64,000 nt of DNA from NCBI GenBank assembly GCA_017590115.1, contig JAGGNK010013670.1:3121147-3185146 (forward strand), written 5' to 3'. This stretch comes from Montifringilla adamsi (lineage: Eukaryota > Chordata > Aves > Passeriformes > Passeridae). Made by a program: the position numbers and the translations under genes. Below are positions 47,462 to 59,100 of this stretch, piece after piece (position 1 is the first letter of the stretch; every line of letters starts with the position of its first letter). Under the pieces are notes generated by a model. The model was not told the origin of the DNA, made no database searches, and saw only the letters and a list, made by a program, of their open reading frames with translations.

Positions 47462-49682
47462 ATGGGTGAGTTTCCTGCCCAGATACACCTCACTCCAGTG
47501 TGGTGCTGGGCTCAAATGAGACCTCACGGGGTGAGTATGCACAGGCACAGAGAATGATGAGCAGGACAGCAGCTGTGAGTTTCCCTGGGAGCAGGAGGGC
47601 TGCCAGAGCAAAGCACCAAACAACACACTCTTGGTGCCAGCCTGTGCCTGCCCCAGGCTACCTGTGCCATGTGTTCCAACATCCTGTCGAGGGAGGTTAA
47701 TCTGGAGACCTGAGCTTCACCTTGGTTCTTCCCCTGCTTGACCAATGCATGTGGCATGTGTGGCTGCTCAGGGATCCTGCCCCAGGCATGGTGGCATCTC
47801 CCCAGGAGCTGAGTGAGTGCAGGGTGCAGGCGGTGCTGTTGGTCAGCACGCAGGCTTTGGGTTTCTATCCCAGTGTGGGCCAGAACATTTCCTCCTGTCT
47901 GCTCGGGAGCAGAGCAGCAGGAGCCATGGTGATGGGCACTTTCCTCCCAGGGCTCCAGGCTGGGACACCCTGGCTCCACCGGGACCTTGTCCTCCTGCCC
48001 ACCGTGGTGGCAATGCTTCTTCTCTGTGCCAGCGCCGGCCCAGCCAGGCCCACTGCCAGCCCCCGGAGCGGTGAGTACCGGGTACAGGGGGACACCGAGG
48101 GGCACTGAGGGCACAGCAGGACACTCAGGGCTGCTCTGTGCCAGGGAAGGTGAGCAAACACCCAAGGGATGCACAGCACAGGAACTCCTCACACGCACAA
48201 CCCCTGGGCCACGGCTTTCACAGCCTGGCTCCTGCCACGTCACCTTCACCCCCTTGGTGGGTCCATGCTGAAACCAACAGGTTTTTGCCAGAACACCACA
48301 GCCTGGAAGGATTGCTGTGCCGTATTTGTGAGGCTCAGTTCCAGGAGAGACCATCCTAGCTATGTGACTTTTTATTTAGCTCTTGTTGGATTAGAAACAT
48401 CCCCTTCCTCCTTTTAAAGGGAGGATTACAGTACCTGCAAGACCCCAGAGTTTCATGGGTTGAATTGGAATTACCCACAGCAAATTGTCTCCCACCAGAC
48501 ACAAACCAAGAAAAACAAATTAGATGGCAAATTAGTTTGGCTAGCAATTGGCTAAATAAGTTTGGCTAGACATAACAAGGTAACAAGCTGGGGGAAGAGA
48601 CCCCTATAAGACCAAGGCACAACTAAACCTTCTTATCCAATGCAACAAGTCCCAGGGAAAACAAATTTTCATTACATATCCTCATCCAGTGGAGCATTTT
48701 GGATACTTCTGGTCCCTGCAAGAGCTGCAGCTCAGTATATCAAGGGTATATGGGCCACACATACTTTGAGGACATAATTGGCAATCCTGGAGATTTTTTC
48801 TCCCTTCTTTCCTTGGCAAGAGCCTCCAAATGAAACAGCAAATCACAAGAAATAGGTTCCAGAGCTCTTACAGAGGGCACTGGCCCAGACACCTTCAGAT
48901 TCCCTGAGGATAAGCCAGTGGAAAAGCCGCAGACAGAACCACTCCTTTTTATCCTGAGTCCTCGCTGATCTTCAGAAGCTCCTTGTTGTCCTGATAGGCT
49001 CACGGACCTTCTCTCTCCCCCACCCCGTGTTTGCTGCTCAGCCTCAGGGTTCCCCCCGGACTGCAGCCACCTGCGCAAGGGCAGCACCAGCGGCGTGTAC
49101 GTGATCCAGCCGGCCCGCTCCCCGCCGCGCGTGGTCTGGTGCGACATGGACACCGAGGGCAAGGGCTGGACCGTGGTCCAGAGGAACTCGCACGACACCG
49201 AGCTCACATGGAAGCAATCCTGGACCACCTACAAGTATGGCTTTGGGAACGTGCACAGCGATTACTGGCTGGGCACCGAGTACCTGCACCTGCTGACGCA
49301 GCAGGGCACCTACAAGGTGCGCTTCGTGGTGCGGGACAAAGCCAACGTCACCCACTACGCCGAGTACGACATCTTCAGAGTGGAGAGCGAGGCCAGCGGC
49401 TACCCGCTGAGGCTGGGCCGGCATTCTGGAGATGGGGATGACTACCTGACCCTCTACCACCCCAAGAAGGGGGGCATTCATGACAACATGAAGTTCAGCA
49501 CAGTCGACAAGGACCAGGATCAGTACAGCGGGAACTGTGCCAAGAGCTATGGGGGGTGGTGGTACAACAGGTGCCAGAACGTCCTGCTCAATGCCAAAAA
49601 CTACATTGTTTGGCCGGGATTCTGTGATAAAGGTGACTGTGCATCTTCCCTCATCCTGGTCAAACCCACAGATGTGTGTTGA
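47462..49682 (+). CDS. Fibrinogen-like protein 1-like (secreted FReD protein), copy B
   Basis: Predicted secreted FReD protein on the opposite strand to its two neighbours. Exons 47462-47465 (ATG G), 47951-48070 and 49042-49682 (TGA). Total 765 nt, 254 aa, phase 1 at both junctions. The leader contains a hydrophobic core (DLVLLPTVVAMLLLCASAG, residues 13-31) after a longer polar start than in A or C. The FReD is about residues 45-254: GFPPDCSHL, GKGWTVVQRN, STVDKDQDQYSGNCA, GGWWYNRC, ending LVKPTDVC. It differs from copies A and C at many FReD positions (for example KANVTHYAEYDIF), so it is the outlier of the three. The FReD exon has high GC. TATAAA lies 82 nt upstream of the ATG and AATAAA at 50063. 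The frame looks intact. Confidence 0.88.
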
Positions 49683-50062
49683 CCACGCCCAGCCCTCCGG
49701 GAGTGTGGGGGTGCCACCATCCCCAGCTCAATGCCCCATTCCCATGCCAGTCCCAGTGCACATCCTGCTCTGCCCACAGTTCCTGTTCCCTCACCAGCCA
49801 AAACACAGCAGCTCTGGGGCTCAGGAGCCATCACCCGGAGCGCTGGGCACACAGGCAGCTTTGTCCAGTGCCATGATGCTGGCTGGCACTGGGACACAGG
49901 CACTGGTTTGGGGTGGGTGCACCTGCTCCCATCCTGGGAGGGGACATGGTGCCAGCTCCCTTCCCCTGCTGTCGGTGAACCCTGCTTTGCCCAGGCCCTG
50001 CTCCCTCCCTGAGCCCTGCACACCCCACAGCTCTGCTATCCATGGTGGGAGGAATCAGCTGC

Positions 50063-50068
50063 AATAAA
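50063..50068 (+). terminator. Poly(A) signal, copy B
   Basis: AATAAA 381 nt after the copy B stop codon, the first canonical signal downstream. Confidence 0.65.
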
Positions 50069-50924
50069 CCCTGGAGCCAGACTGTGCTGCCTCATGTCTA
50101 CCTGCACACAGGTGTGGGGGGATTGCTCTGTCCACTCTGCAGGGTGGCAGACTTGGGGAAAGTAAGTGTCTTAGGCAATATTCCTTTCAATGGCTTGTTC
50201 CAGCCACTGCACACTGGAATGTGGCTGTAAGGCTACAATTAGCCAACAGGGCCAGCAAAGCCCTGATCATGCTCAACCCTCGCTCACAGTTTGCCCCTGT
50301 TCATGGGTGGGTGGTTGCTCTGTGCTGGGAAAGAGAAGAAACCACCACAACCAGAGTGTGGAGAGGGCAGTGGACTCCCTGAGGGTGTGAGTGATGTGGG
50401 TCAGTCAGTCCCATCACTCCCTGCAGCAGACAGGGAATGTGTCTATGAAGTTCCTTGTGATGCAGGGAAGTTTGAACTTGGGGCTGAAAGAACCCACAGC
50501 TCCTCTCCTCCCTCAGTGGAAGGAAAGCTGAGCTCAAGGAATGTTTGTGGCTCAGAATGCTGAACAACACGGGATTCTGGAGCCAAAGTCTTTGACCAAG
50601 GTCCCAGGGCACCCTGCAGAGCTATGGCAGTGCATTGCTCCTGAGGAGCTGTCGAGTTCCCAAGGAGCATTCCTTAGCAGCCTTGGAGGCACCTGCAGGT
50701 GGGCAGCCCTGCTTCATGGGAAGATGGAGATTCGAGGGTGCTGCTGGCTGAGGAAGGCTCCCAGCTGGAGCTCACCTGAGAGTAGCACTTCTGGACTGAG
50801 AGATATGTCTGCTGGCTTAAAAAGACATTGGTGCTCCAGCCTGGATGCACAACCTAACAGCAGGGGAGAGGCTGGACAAAGGCTTGGGGCTCCTGGTAAA
50901 CAGCATTCCACCCAGCAGGCCGCG

Positions 50925-51030
50925 CTGAGTGATGCTGAGCTGCATTCCTGGGTCTCTGTTGGAAAGAGAATAGTTGCACTCGATGATCCTTGTGGGTCCC
51001 TTCCAACTCAGAATATTCTGTGAATCTGTG
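50925..51030 (+). mobile_element. CR1 LINE fragment
   Basis: Sense CR1 tail: TTGCACTCGATGATCCTTGT, GGTCCCTTCCAACTCAGAAT, ATTCTGTGAATCTGTG. Confidence 0.75.
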
Positions 51031-51654
51031 AATGCAGCCAGTGAGACATCTGCTCTGTTCAGCACTGCTAGGCAACAGTGCAACAGTCAAACATCCTCCC
51101 TCTGACCACACCACAGGTACTGTGTCCACTGCTCAGCTGTCCACTGCACAAGGTTATCACCACACCAGAGCACTCTCATACAGACCCAAGCTGATCCAGA
51201 ATCTTGAAATTCTGGGATCCCTGCCCTGACAGGCTGTCTCAGCTCTCACACTGGCCCAGACAGACCAGCCACATGGTGCTGTGTGGCCTTGCAGTACTTT
51301 TGTTCCTTTCCACTCTCCCAGTTCCCTCCCAGCGTTCATAGGGTTAATAAGGCAGGATGACATTGGCCTGGCTTTCCAGGTGCAACTGACCTGATGCTTC
51401 CCTCACACCCTCTGCTTGCTGTTGGCTGTGTGATGCTACATTCCCTTTTTGGAAGATCCCCCTCGGAATGCAACCCTCTTCTTTAAGTGAAAGTTTTTTC
51501 TCTGATTCCTCACTTGAGTTGTATGAAAAAATTTTCCTTTGAAATTTTTTTCTTACTGCACCAGAAGCCTCAGGTGTGTTTCAGGCAGGAAACAGACAGC
51601 AGTTGCAAGGAGTTCCCAAATAAATGAAGGACACTGTGCAGGTCTGAAAGTGAT

Positions 51655-51660
51655 TTTATT
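51655..51660 (-). terminator. Poly(A) signal, copy C
   Basis: AATAAA on the minus strand, 447 nt past the copy C stop. The spacing is similar to that in copy A. Confidence 0.5.
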
Positions 51661-52106
51661 CTGCAGGATGAACACAGACTGCAGCAGGGATGTGTTATGG
51701 ACATGGCCTGCCCTGGGCTCAGTATAGCTTAGGTCAGGTTAGCTGGTGATGGTGGATACTTTTCGCTGAAAACATCTGTACCCACAAAGCAAAAAGAAGA
51801 TAAGACCATGCTAATCAGGAGGGTTTTAGGTTTCTGAGCAGACAGTTCTCTCCAGAAGGAACATGCTTGGATACTGCAGTATTTATAAAGATGAGCTCTA
51901 ACAATATTCCCCCAAAAACCCACCACAGGTGAATGGCCAGAGACAGAGCCAGGAGCTTTGCTACTTTTCAGGACAGGAGGAAAAAAAAAGAAGTTCTTGA
52001 TATAGAGGAACAGCTCTATTCACCCCCAAGGCCTCATCATCAAACAGGCTCCAGCAGGGCACTGGCCTGGCCATGTGCTGCATGTGGACAGAAGGGGGAA
52101 GGAGTT

Positions 52107-53169
52107 CTAGGGGTATGGAGTTGGTTTGATGAGGATGGCCGAGGCTCTGCAGTTCCCCTTGCACAGGCGGCCCCATGTCAGGCCCCCCTTGACGTTCAGC
52201 TGCACAGAGTAACATGCTGAGTACCACCACCCACCCCCATAGCGTGAGGCACAGTTCCCTCTGTAAGTATCCTGATCCCGATCCTTTGTGGAGAACTTCA
52301 TGTTGTTGTGCACTTTCCTGGGATTGTCTGAATCCATAGCATCCTCTGCTGTCCCTGAGTGCGCTCCCAGCCTGAGCCGGTAGCCCTGGGCCTCATCATC
52401 CAGGCTGAACAGGTTGTAGTCTGCGAACCTCATGTTGTTTGCAGCATCCCAGATGACAAACCTGACCTGGTAGATCTTCTGCCTGGTGATCTGGTGTATG
52501 TACTCGGTGCCCAGCCAGAACTCGGTGTGCACGTTCCCAAAGCCGTGCTTGTAGGTGCTCCAGGACTCAGCCCAGGTGATATCCGTGTCCTGCCGGTTCC
52601 TCTGGATGACGGTCCAGCCCCCGTCTGCCCCACTCATCTCGCAGTACACCATGATGGGGTGCAGTCCCGTGGGCTGGATGATGTAGACACCACTGGGGCT
52701 GCCAGCTGGAGCCTCACTGCAGTCCCTGGGCCAAGCTGGGGCAGGACAGAGGGGGAGAGAACAAAAGCCTGGGCATCAGGACAAGACCCTGGGCAGGAGG
52801 GAGATTCATCTGGCCAGGGCACATGGGGGATAACCAGCTCTCCCAGCCCAGAGAGGTCTGGAGGTGAGAGTGGATTGACCTCAACCCTCTGTTCTTTTTC
52901 CATAGGGAAGACCAACAGGAGTCAGCCCCATTGAAAGGCCCCAGACTGACTGAGCTATGCTGATATCAGTCTAAGAGAATGAATGGGCTCCCATTCACCA
53001 GTGGGAAGCACCAGTGGGCTCCCTTGGGTCTCCTGAAAAAGGGGCTGTGCCACTACAGCAGGGTCATGTTGGGAGGAAGGTGAAGACGACCTAGCCTCTG
53101 GCTGTGACTCAGGGAATGGGGAAAAATTATCCCTTCAGGCACAAAGCCAAGCTTCCCAGCCTGCACAGT

Positions 53170-53201
<32 letters not shown>

Positions 53202-53940
53202 CCCTGCAGCCTGTGCTGGGCACACCTTCACCATTGAAGGAGCAGGGCCAGGGTGAGAGACAGTGCACAGTCCTGCCCTATCCAGAGCTGGCTGAACACG
53301 TGCACACAATACCAGATGCCCACAGGATGTTACCTACTGGTTCTCTTCAGAACACTCGAAGTGTTGGAGGGAGATTTCTTAAAGATGTTTAGGCTTTGTG
53401 TGTTCACAGAATGGCCTGGTGAAGCCAAGATGAGCAGGGAAGCAAGGAGCAGAAGACACTGAGCTGATAGGGACAAGAAGAAAAGAAGAAATGTGACTGT
53501 CCCTCCCGTGGCACCAGCACCGCAGTTAACAGGTGCCTGTGAGGTGCAGGAGGGCACCGAGCATGCTGGGCAGCATCAGGCTGCTCCCTCAAGCTGCAAA
53601 GCTTGCCAAAGGGGTCGACAACCTGCCCGTTCCCCCTGGATCTGCTGTGGACAAGTCAAACACGGGGTAGTTTTGGGCAGGGCAAAGCAGCCAACGACTG
53701 CCAGTGCCAAGTTTCACTCCTGGCCCTGGGGCAGGGGCCTGGCTGCGCTGAGCCAGAAGACAGGGCATGAGCAGCTGGTGCTCAGAGGTGGCAAGTGCCC
53801 CTGAAGGGCACCGGTGCCACTGCTCCCCATCAGCGTGCAAGAACCAGAGCATGGAGCCTCTCCCTCTGGCTGAGCTGCCCCACCTTTGCTCTCCCCGTTG
53901 CTGGCAAGGAGCGCCCACTCCCAGCCCTGTACTCACCCAT
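52107..53940 (-). CDS. Fibrinogen-like protein 1-like (secreted FReD protein), copy C
   Basis: Predicted secreted FReD protein. Exons 53940-53937 (ATG G), 53463-53338 and 52735-52107. Total 759 nt, 252 aa, phase 1 junctions. Signal peptide MAQCLLLLASLLILASPG, then a short linker, then the FReD at about 45-252: TWPRDCSEAP, GGWTVIQRN, STKDRDQD, GGGWWYSAC, ending LIKPTPYP. It is much closer to copy A than to B. The final Cys present in A and B is replaced by Pro. The exon 2 donor (A^GTAGGT) was chosen because it keeps phase 1; a GTAACA four bases on would break the frame. No extra exon like that of copy A was found between exons 2 and 3. A (CA)n tract sits in intron 2. A degraded second copy of exon 2 is at the right edge of the window. 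Confidence 0.86.
53166..53200. repeat. (CA)n microsatellite
   Basis: About 16 CA units in copy C intron 2. Confidence 0.9.
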
Positions 53941-55990
53941 TGCCCCTGTGGAGATGCCCTCTGGAGCGCTGAGCTCTGCACTGGCTGGTCACACAGAGGG
54001 ATTTGTAGTGCCCTCTGTGCTGGGCGGGCTGAGTGGGTGCTACCTCCCTTTTCTGCTGGAAGAGATCAGGTTGGTTTCCTTTGTGCTTGCAGAAAACACC
54101 AGCTGAGGTGGAGGTGCCTGTGGTTCTGGATTGCAAAGAAAAGAATTCCCGTGCCAGCAAGAATCCTTGGAATGGTCTCTTCTGTGAGTGCTGAGTGACT
54201 TGGATGGAATTTTCCCGGGGAACAGCATATTTGCAAACTTTGAAGAGTATTGCTCAGTACACACTTGAATGCCACAGCCACCAGCCAGGTGGAGAGCAAA
54301 CACAGGTCTGTCCCTGCCTCCCAGCAGTGCAGCTGGTGCTGCCAGGTCAAGGGGCTCTTGTTCAGTCTTCTCCAGTCCAGCCCAGCCTGGCTTTGGGTGG
54401 GGCAGCAGAGCAGCCCCAAGATCCTCAGGGAGTGGACCTGCTGTGGGGCAGTGTTTGAAGCAGCTGGTGTGTTCTGGGGCACATGACACAGGCAGAGGGT
54501 TGTGGTGGAGGGGTCTGTATCTGGGGGAAGCAGAAGAAGTGTTGACTCCCCAGTGGGACACAGTCCTGACCTGCAAGGAAGCAGCTGAAGGGCCTGATGA
54601 AAGGTTTCTGTAAAGCAGGTGAGACAGTTGTGGGTACTGGATGTGGGGGAGTGGCCATGCAGGATGAGAGGAAAGCAAGTGTTTGCCCAAGAATTGAGGG
54701 AAAACAGGTAGATGGAGGGTAGCAATGGGGATCTGATCATGTACAGAGGAGAGCATGCTTGGAGGAAAAACAGGGGATTGAGCATGTGTAGTGGTGAGGG
54801 ATATCATGGTGGAACCCACAGGAACTGAGCACCACAGAAGGGACAGTGGGATCTGAGCATCAATGGAGGTCAGCAGAGGGAATCAGAGATGTGAAAAAGA
54901 GGGATGTGAGCCTAGGGCAGAAAAGTCAGCACTAAAGAGATGCTGAAAGGACCAAAGGAGATGTGAGTACTCGAGGAGGGGAACAGATGAGATCTGTGCA
55001 CACAGAGGGAAATGGAGGGAACAAGAGCGTACAAGGGGAAAAATGGTGATGATCTGTTAGTGCAAGGAGAACAACAGAGAGGTTCTAAGAGAGCACAAAA
55101 ATTGGGATGAAGTGGATACGAAAGCAGCTGGATAGAAATGGAGTGCATCTGAGAGTGACTGGAAGTGAAGTGAATGAGTAAGAGGGGATCCAGAGGAGCA
55201 CTCAGAGGGAACAGAGGGAATTTGGAAACACGCAAAGGTATAGTTTGGTTTTAAGGCACTCAGAAAGAATGGCAGGGACAGGCAGTGCATAAAAGTATAA
55301 ATCTGATACAATATCTGGCATGATAAATCTGGCTGTGTTCAATGGGAACCTATGAAATCACAGATTCCCCATAGTGCAATTTACCAGTATGGTCTGGCCC
55401 AGTCAAATAAGAATTTACACAATCCAGGTTCACAAATAGTGTGGTTTAGGGAAGGAACAGGAAAGCAGATTCAGGACTGTTGGTGATAAATGCACTATGG
55501 AGTGCTAAAATGTATTATGACAGAAGGGGTAATAACAGGGATCTATTAGCTATAAATATATATTGACCCAGTTGTATACACATAAGTACTCCCAGGTCTG
55601 CTCCAATGCAGTTAGAGGTGTGAAGCTCAACCAGAGGCATCCCTTCAGGGGAGAAGGAGAGACACTGTCCATCTGCCGATCTCAAGCAAGCAGAGATGCT
55701 TTCCCCTCCTCTTTTTGCCCTGAGACCCACTTTGATACCATAATTTTTGGCCAGCTTTGCTCTAGACATTGTTCTAGTGTCAGCCCTTGCTGGAGTCAGG
55801 GGAAGCCAAACACATCCCTTGTGTTTCTCAACCACTCCCATTGATTCCTGACCAATTTAAAGCAGCTCTAAAGCAAGTCTGTCAAGTTACTACCGTTCTG
55901 ACCCACCCTGCACCATCACCACCACTGGGAGCTCTGCAGCTCCAGCTGCAGCTGGAATGCCCACCCAGGGAAAGGAAATGATGCCCAGTA
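53941..55990. other. Gap between copy C and SPACA6; no gene recognised
   Basis: Probably holds the copy C promoter at its left end. A weak TATA-like CTACAAAT lies on the minus strand near 54005. From about 54.6 to 55.3 kb the DNA is purine-rich on the + strand, with loose GAGGGAA-type motifs. No exon was recognised. Confidence 0.45.
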
Positions 55991-55996
55991 CTTGGT

Positions 55997-56002
55997 TTTA
56001 AT
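55997..56002 (-). terminator. Possible SPACA6 poly(A) signal (ATTAAA)
   Basis: ATTAAA on the minus strand, 144 nt past the SPACA6 stop. It is the commonest variant signal; no AATAAA is nearer. Confidence 0.4.
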
Positions 56003-56145
56003 GTCTACAAGCCCAATAACCCAATATTTCTATCACAAGCATAATCCAGGTTTTCAGAACTCTGTATTTCTGTTTTAAGACTAGCACAAGAAAAGCAACT
56101 GCAGAAACGTTGGTCCTCTGGGGTGGATCCACTTGCTACAGTCCA

Positions 56146-59100
56146 CTAGAGTGAATCCAGGGATCTAGAATCCTCTTGGGTACCCTGATGTCCACGTCTG
56201 CGGCATTTCTGACGGACACAGAGGCATTGCCAGCTGGCTCTGGGAGACAGAAGGAGGAATGGAGAAAGGGGGAGCAGAGAGGACACCCTATTCCCATTAG
56301 GGTGTATGCGGGGAGGACAGGGACACATGGGGCATTTGGAGGGCTCAAGGGGCAACTGGGGGGTTCTCAGAGCAACTGATGGGCCTAAGGGTGAAGTTAC
56401 GGTGTCGTGGGGGCAACTGGGGTAACTGACTGTAACTGGTACCCCCAAAGGGACAGCAAGGGTTCCAGGGAAAACAGGGGAAAGTTGTAGGGTTTCAGGG
56501 GCAATTCTGGAATCTGGGGGAAGTAAAGGCAGCCTGGAGTGCTACTGGCTGCAAGGGGGAGATCCTGGAATGGGCCAGAGGGCAAAGGGAGTCCCAGGAG
56601 ACATGGAGGGTCCTGTGAATTTAGAGGAGTCCTGGCAGTCTTTGGCCCACCCTTGGACACCTGCGTCCCCTTGTACTTGTAGAGAATCCCAAGGGACTGA
56701 GAATCCAGAGGGGATAGGGAGTCCCAAACTGGTCTAAGAAGAGCTCCAGAAGCATTGGGAGTTTTAGAGTACAGCTCACCAGGTCAGGAGTACTCACATC
56801 AGCAGCAGAACGAATGCCATAGAGCCAAAACCCAGAGCCAGCCCCATGGTTGGTATGTGGGTAGGTGTCTCATCATCCCAGTGCAGCACAGTGGTGAACA
56901 CAGCCTGGAGTCCTTTCTCTTCCTCCACGCTTCCCTCTGATACTGTGGGGACCCAGGCCCCTCAGGTCATGGGGCCCTGCACCCAGGGACCAGCTATCCC
57001 TGCGGCTCTTGCTCCAGCCACAGACCTTGCTGTCCCCAGTGACTCAGGCATCTGTGGGTCCCTGCTCCACCCCACATGCTCCCAGAGGAGTCAGGCACCA
57101 GGGAACACACGTGGTGTTCACATTCTCTGAACAGAAAGAGAAGTAATTCTCTCTCCTAGGATTTTTCTTAGAGAAGATAGTGAGAGGTTAAGAGAAGAAG
57201 CAAAAACAATTTTTATCTCTGTTTGTTGTTCTTGTTGTTTAGCACATGTGGAATATATTATGGGGACTGTTACTAAGAGTGATTTGTTAATTAGACACTT
57301 GTGAGAGTTGTTTAGATAGATTAGCTAATTAAGTTAAACCTGTGTTGTGATTGTCTCCAGACAGTCATGGGTTTTTCTTTAGTATCTTTTAGTATAGTTT
57401 TACTTAGTATTAGTGTAATATACTATAGCTTAATAAAGCATTTCTTCAGCCTTCTGAAATCATGGAGTCAGAGCACATTATTCCCACGTTGGGAGATCCC
57501 AGAATCGATAAACACATGCTCCAATCCACCTGTCCCCCATGAACCAGGCGTCCTGGCACCCTGCTCACCCCCTTCCCACGGAGCCAGGTGTCCCAGGTCC
57601 CACCCTGCTCCCTGCCCCCGGGGCACTCAGGTGTCTGGGCTCACCATTGAGGTAGAAGAACTTGCGGATAATGGGCCTGGAACGTTCCCCCAGGCAACAG
57701 GCAATGGTTCCTGGAGCGGGTTCCTCAATGGTCAGACTGAAGGGCTTCTCTGGATTCCCCTTCAGCTCCTTGAACAGTGTTATGTCCTGTGTGCGCAGCT
57801 GGGGCATGGGGAGACACATCAGCACTGCCCAGACCACCGGGCACACAGAACTGCACACACAAAGGCAGCTGTGTCCTGCACGTGCTTGACACATCCCCTT
57901 CATGCTTCTTGTGCTCCTGGCTGGTGCAGGTGCACACACCTCCCATCCCACATGAACACCCAGAGATGCACAACCAGGGTGTACACAAAAGCCACTTCTT
58001 CCCTGTGAGTGTGGTGAGCACCTGTGTAGCAGAGCATCTCATCCCCTCAAGAGCTTATCTGTTGTTTGTTAGCCAGTCAGATAACTCTGTCTTACTGTCT
58101 TGTAATGAGTTGTTTTTGCACCACTGGGTTAGCATCTCCCAACTGCCAATAAACACCTTACTGTCAAAGCGAGACGTGGAAGATAAGCTGGAATTCTGAC
58201 TGACAGCAAGTCACTTTACAACTATAAAAGCCACAGCAAACTTCTGCAAAGTACAAAGATTTTCCTGGAAATGTGTGGAGTTTCTCCCATGAACAGGGAC
58301 ACCTATTTCCCAGTTAATCTCCCAGGGGCTGAGTGAAGGAATCTGTGTACATTATGGTCATTTTGGTGGTAAGTTACATTTGGCTCCTATTCAATACTAT
58401 TTCTTTTGCTAGCTTTAATATAGATATCTTGATTTAGTGCACTATTCTATGTTATGCTGTCATCTACTAGTAGTTCTTTTAGTTTTATACTGTGTAATAA
58501 GTAATTCTGGTTAAGATATTTAATCTATTTTGCCTGTTCATTTGTTTAGTAAATAATTCCTTTTTATAAATATATCTGATTTGCCATCATTAGGATTTGT
58601 GGGCCAAAATAATTCCTAAGATTTAAACTGTTGCCAAATTCTGAGGCTAAGGAAGGATTTACCTTCATCTGAACCCATCCCTCTGAAAGAGTTTAAATAC
58701 ACAAAGGAATCTTTTCTGACCCTCAGACTCAGCAGCAGGGCTTCTTTAATAAACTTTGTCTGAAGTTTCCACTCTGCCCGCGACACCCTGGCACAGGTTG
58801 CACAGGTAGGATGTGGCTGCCCCATCCCTGGAAGCATCCAAGGCCAGGTTGGTTGGGCCTTGAAGCAGCCTGGTCTGGTGGAAGGTGTCCACACCTTCCA
58901 GGGGATTGGAATGACATGAGATTTAAGGTTTTTTCAACCCAGACCTCCTGTGATTTTATGGTGCTACACGTGCACACCTGGATCAGCAAACACACATCTG
59001 CCTGTTGCTCATGTGCACCCTTCCCATGAGCAAGCATCCTGTGTGTCCTTACACAGCTGCTACCTCCAGCACAGACAGCTGCTGTGGCAGCAGTCACTAC

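Noticed and set aside
52634..52934. Possible extra exon of copy C (frame around 52880)
   Set aside because: No donor with the right phase. Joining exon 2 directly to the FReD exon is already in frame and parallels copy B.
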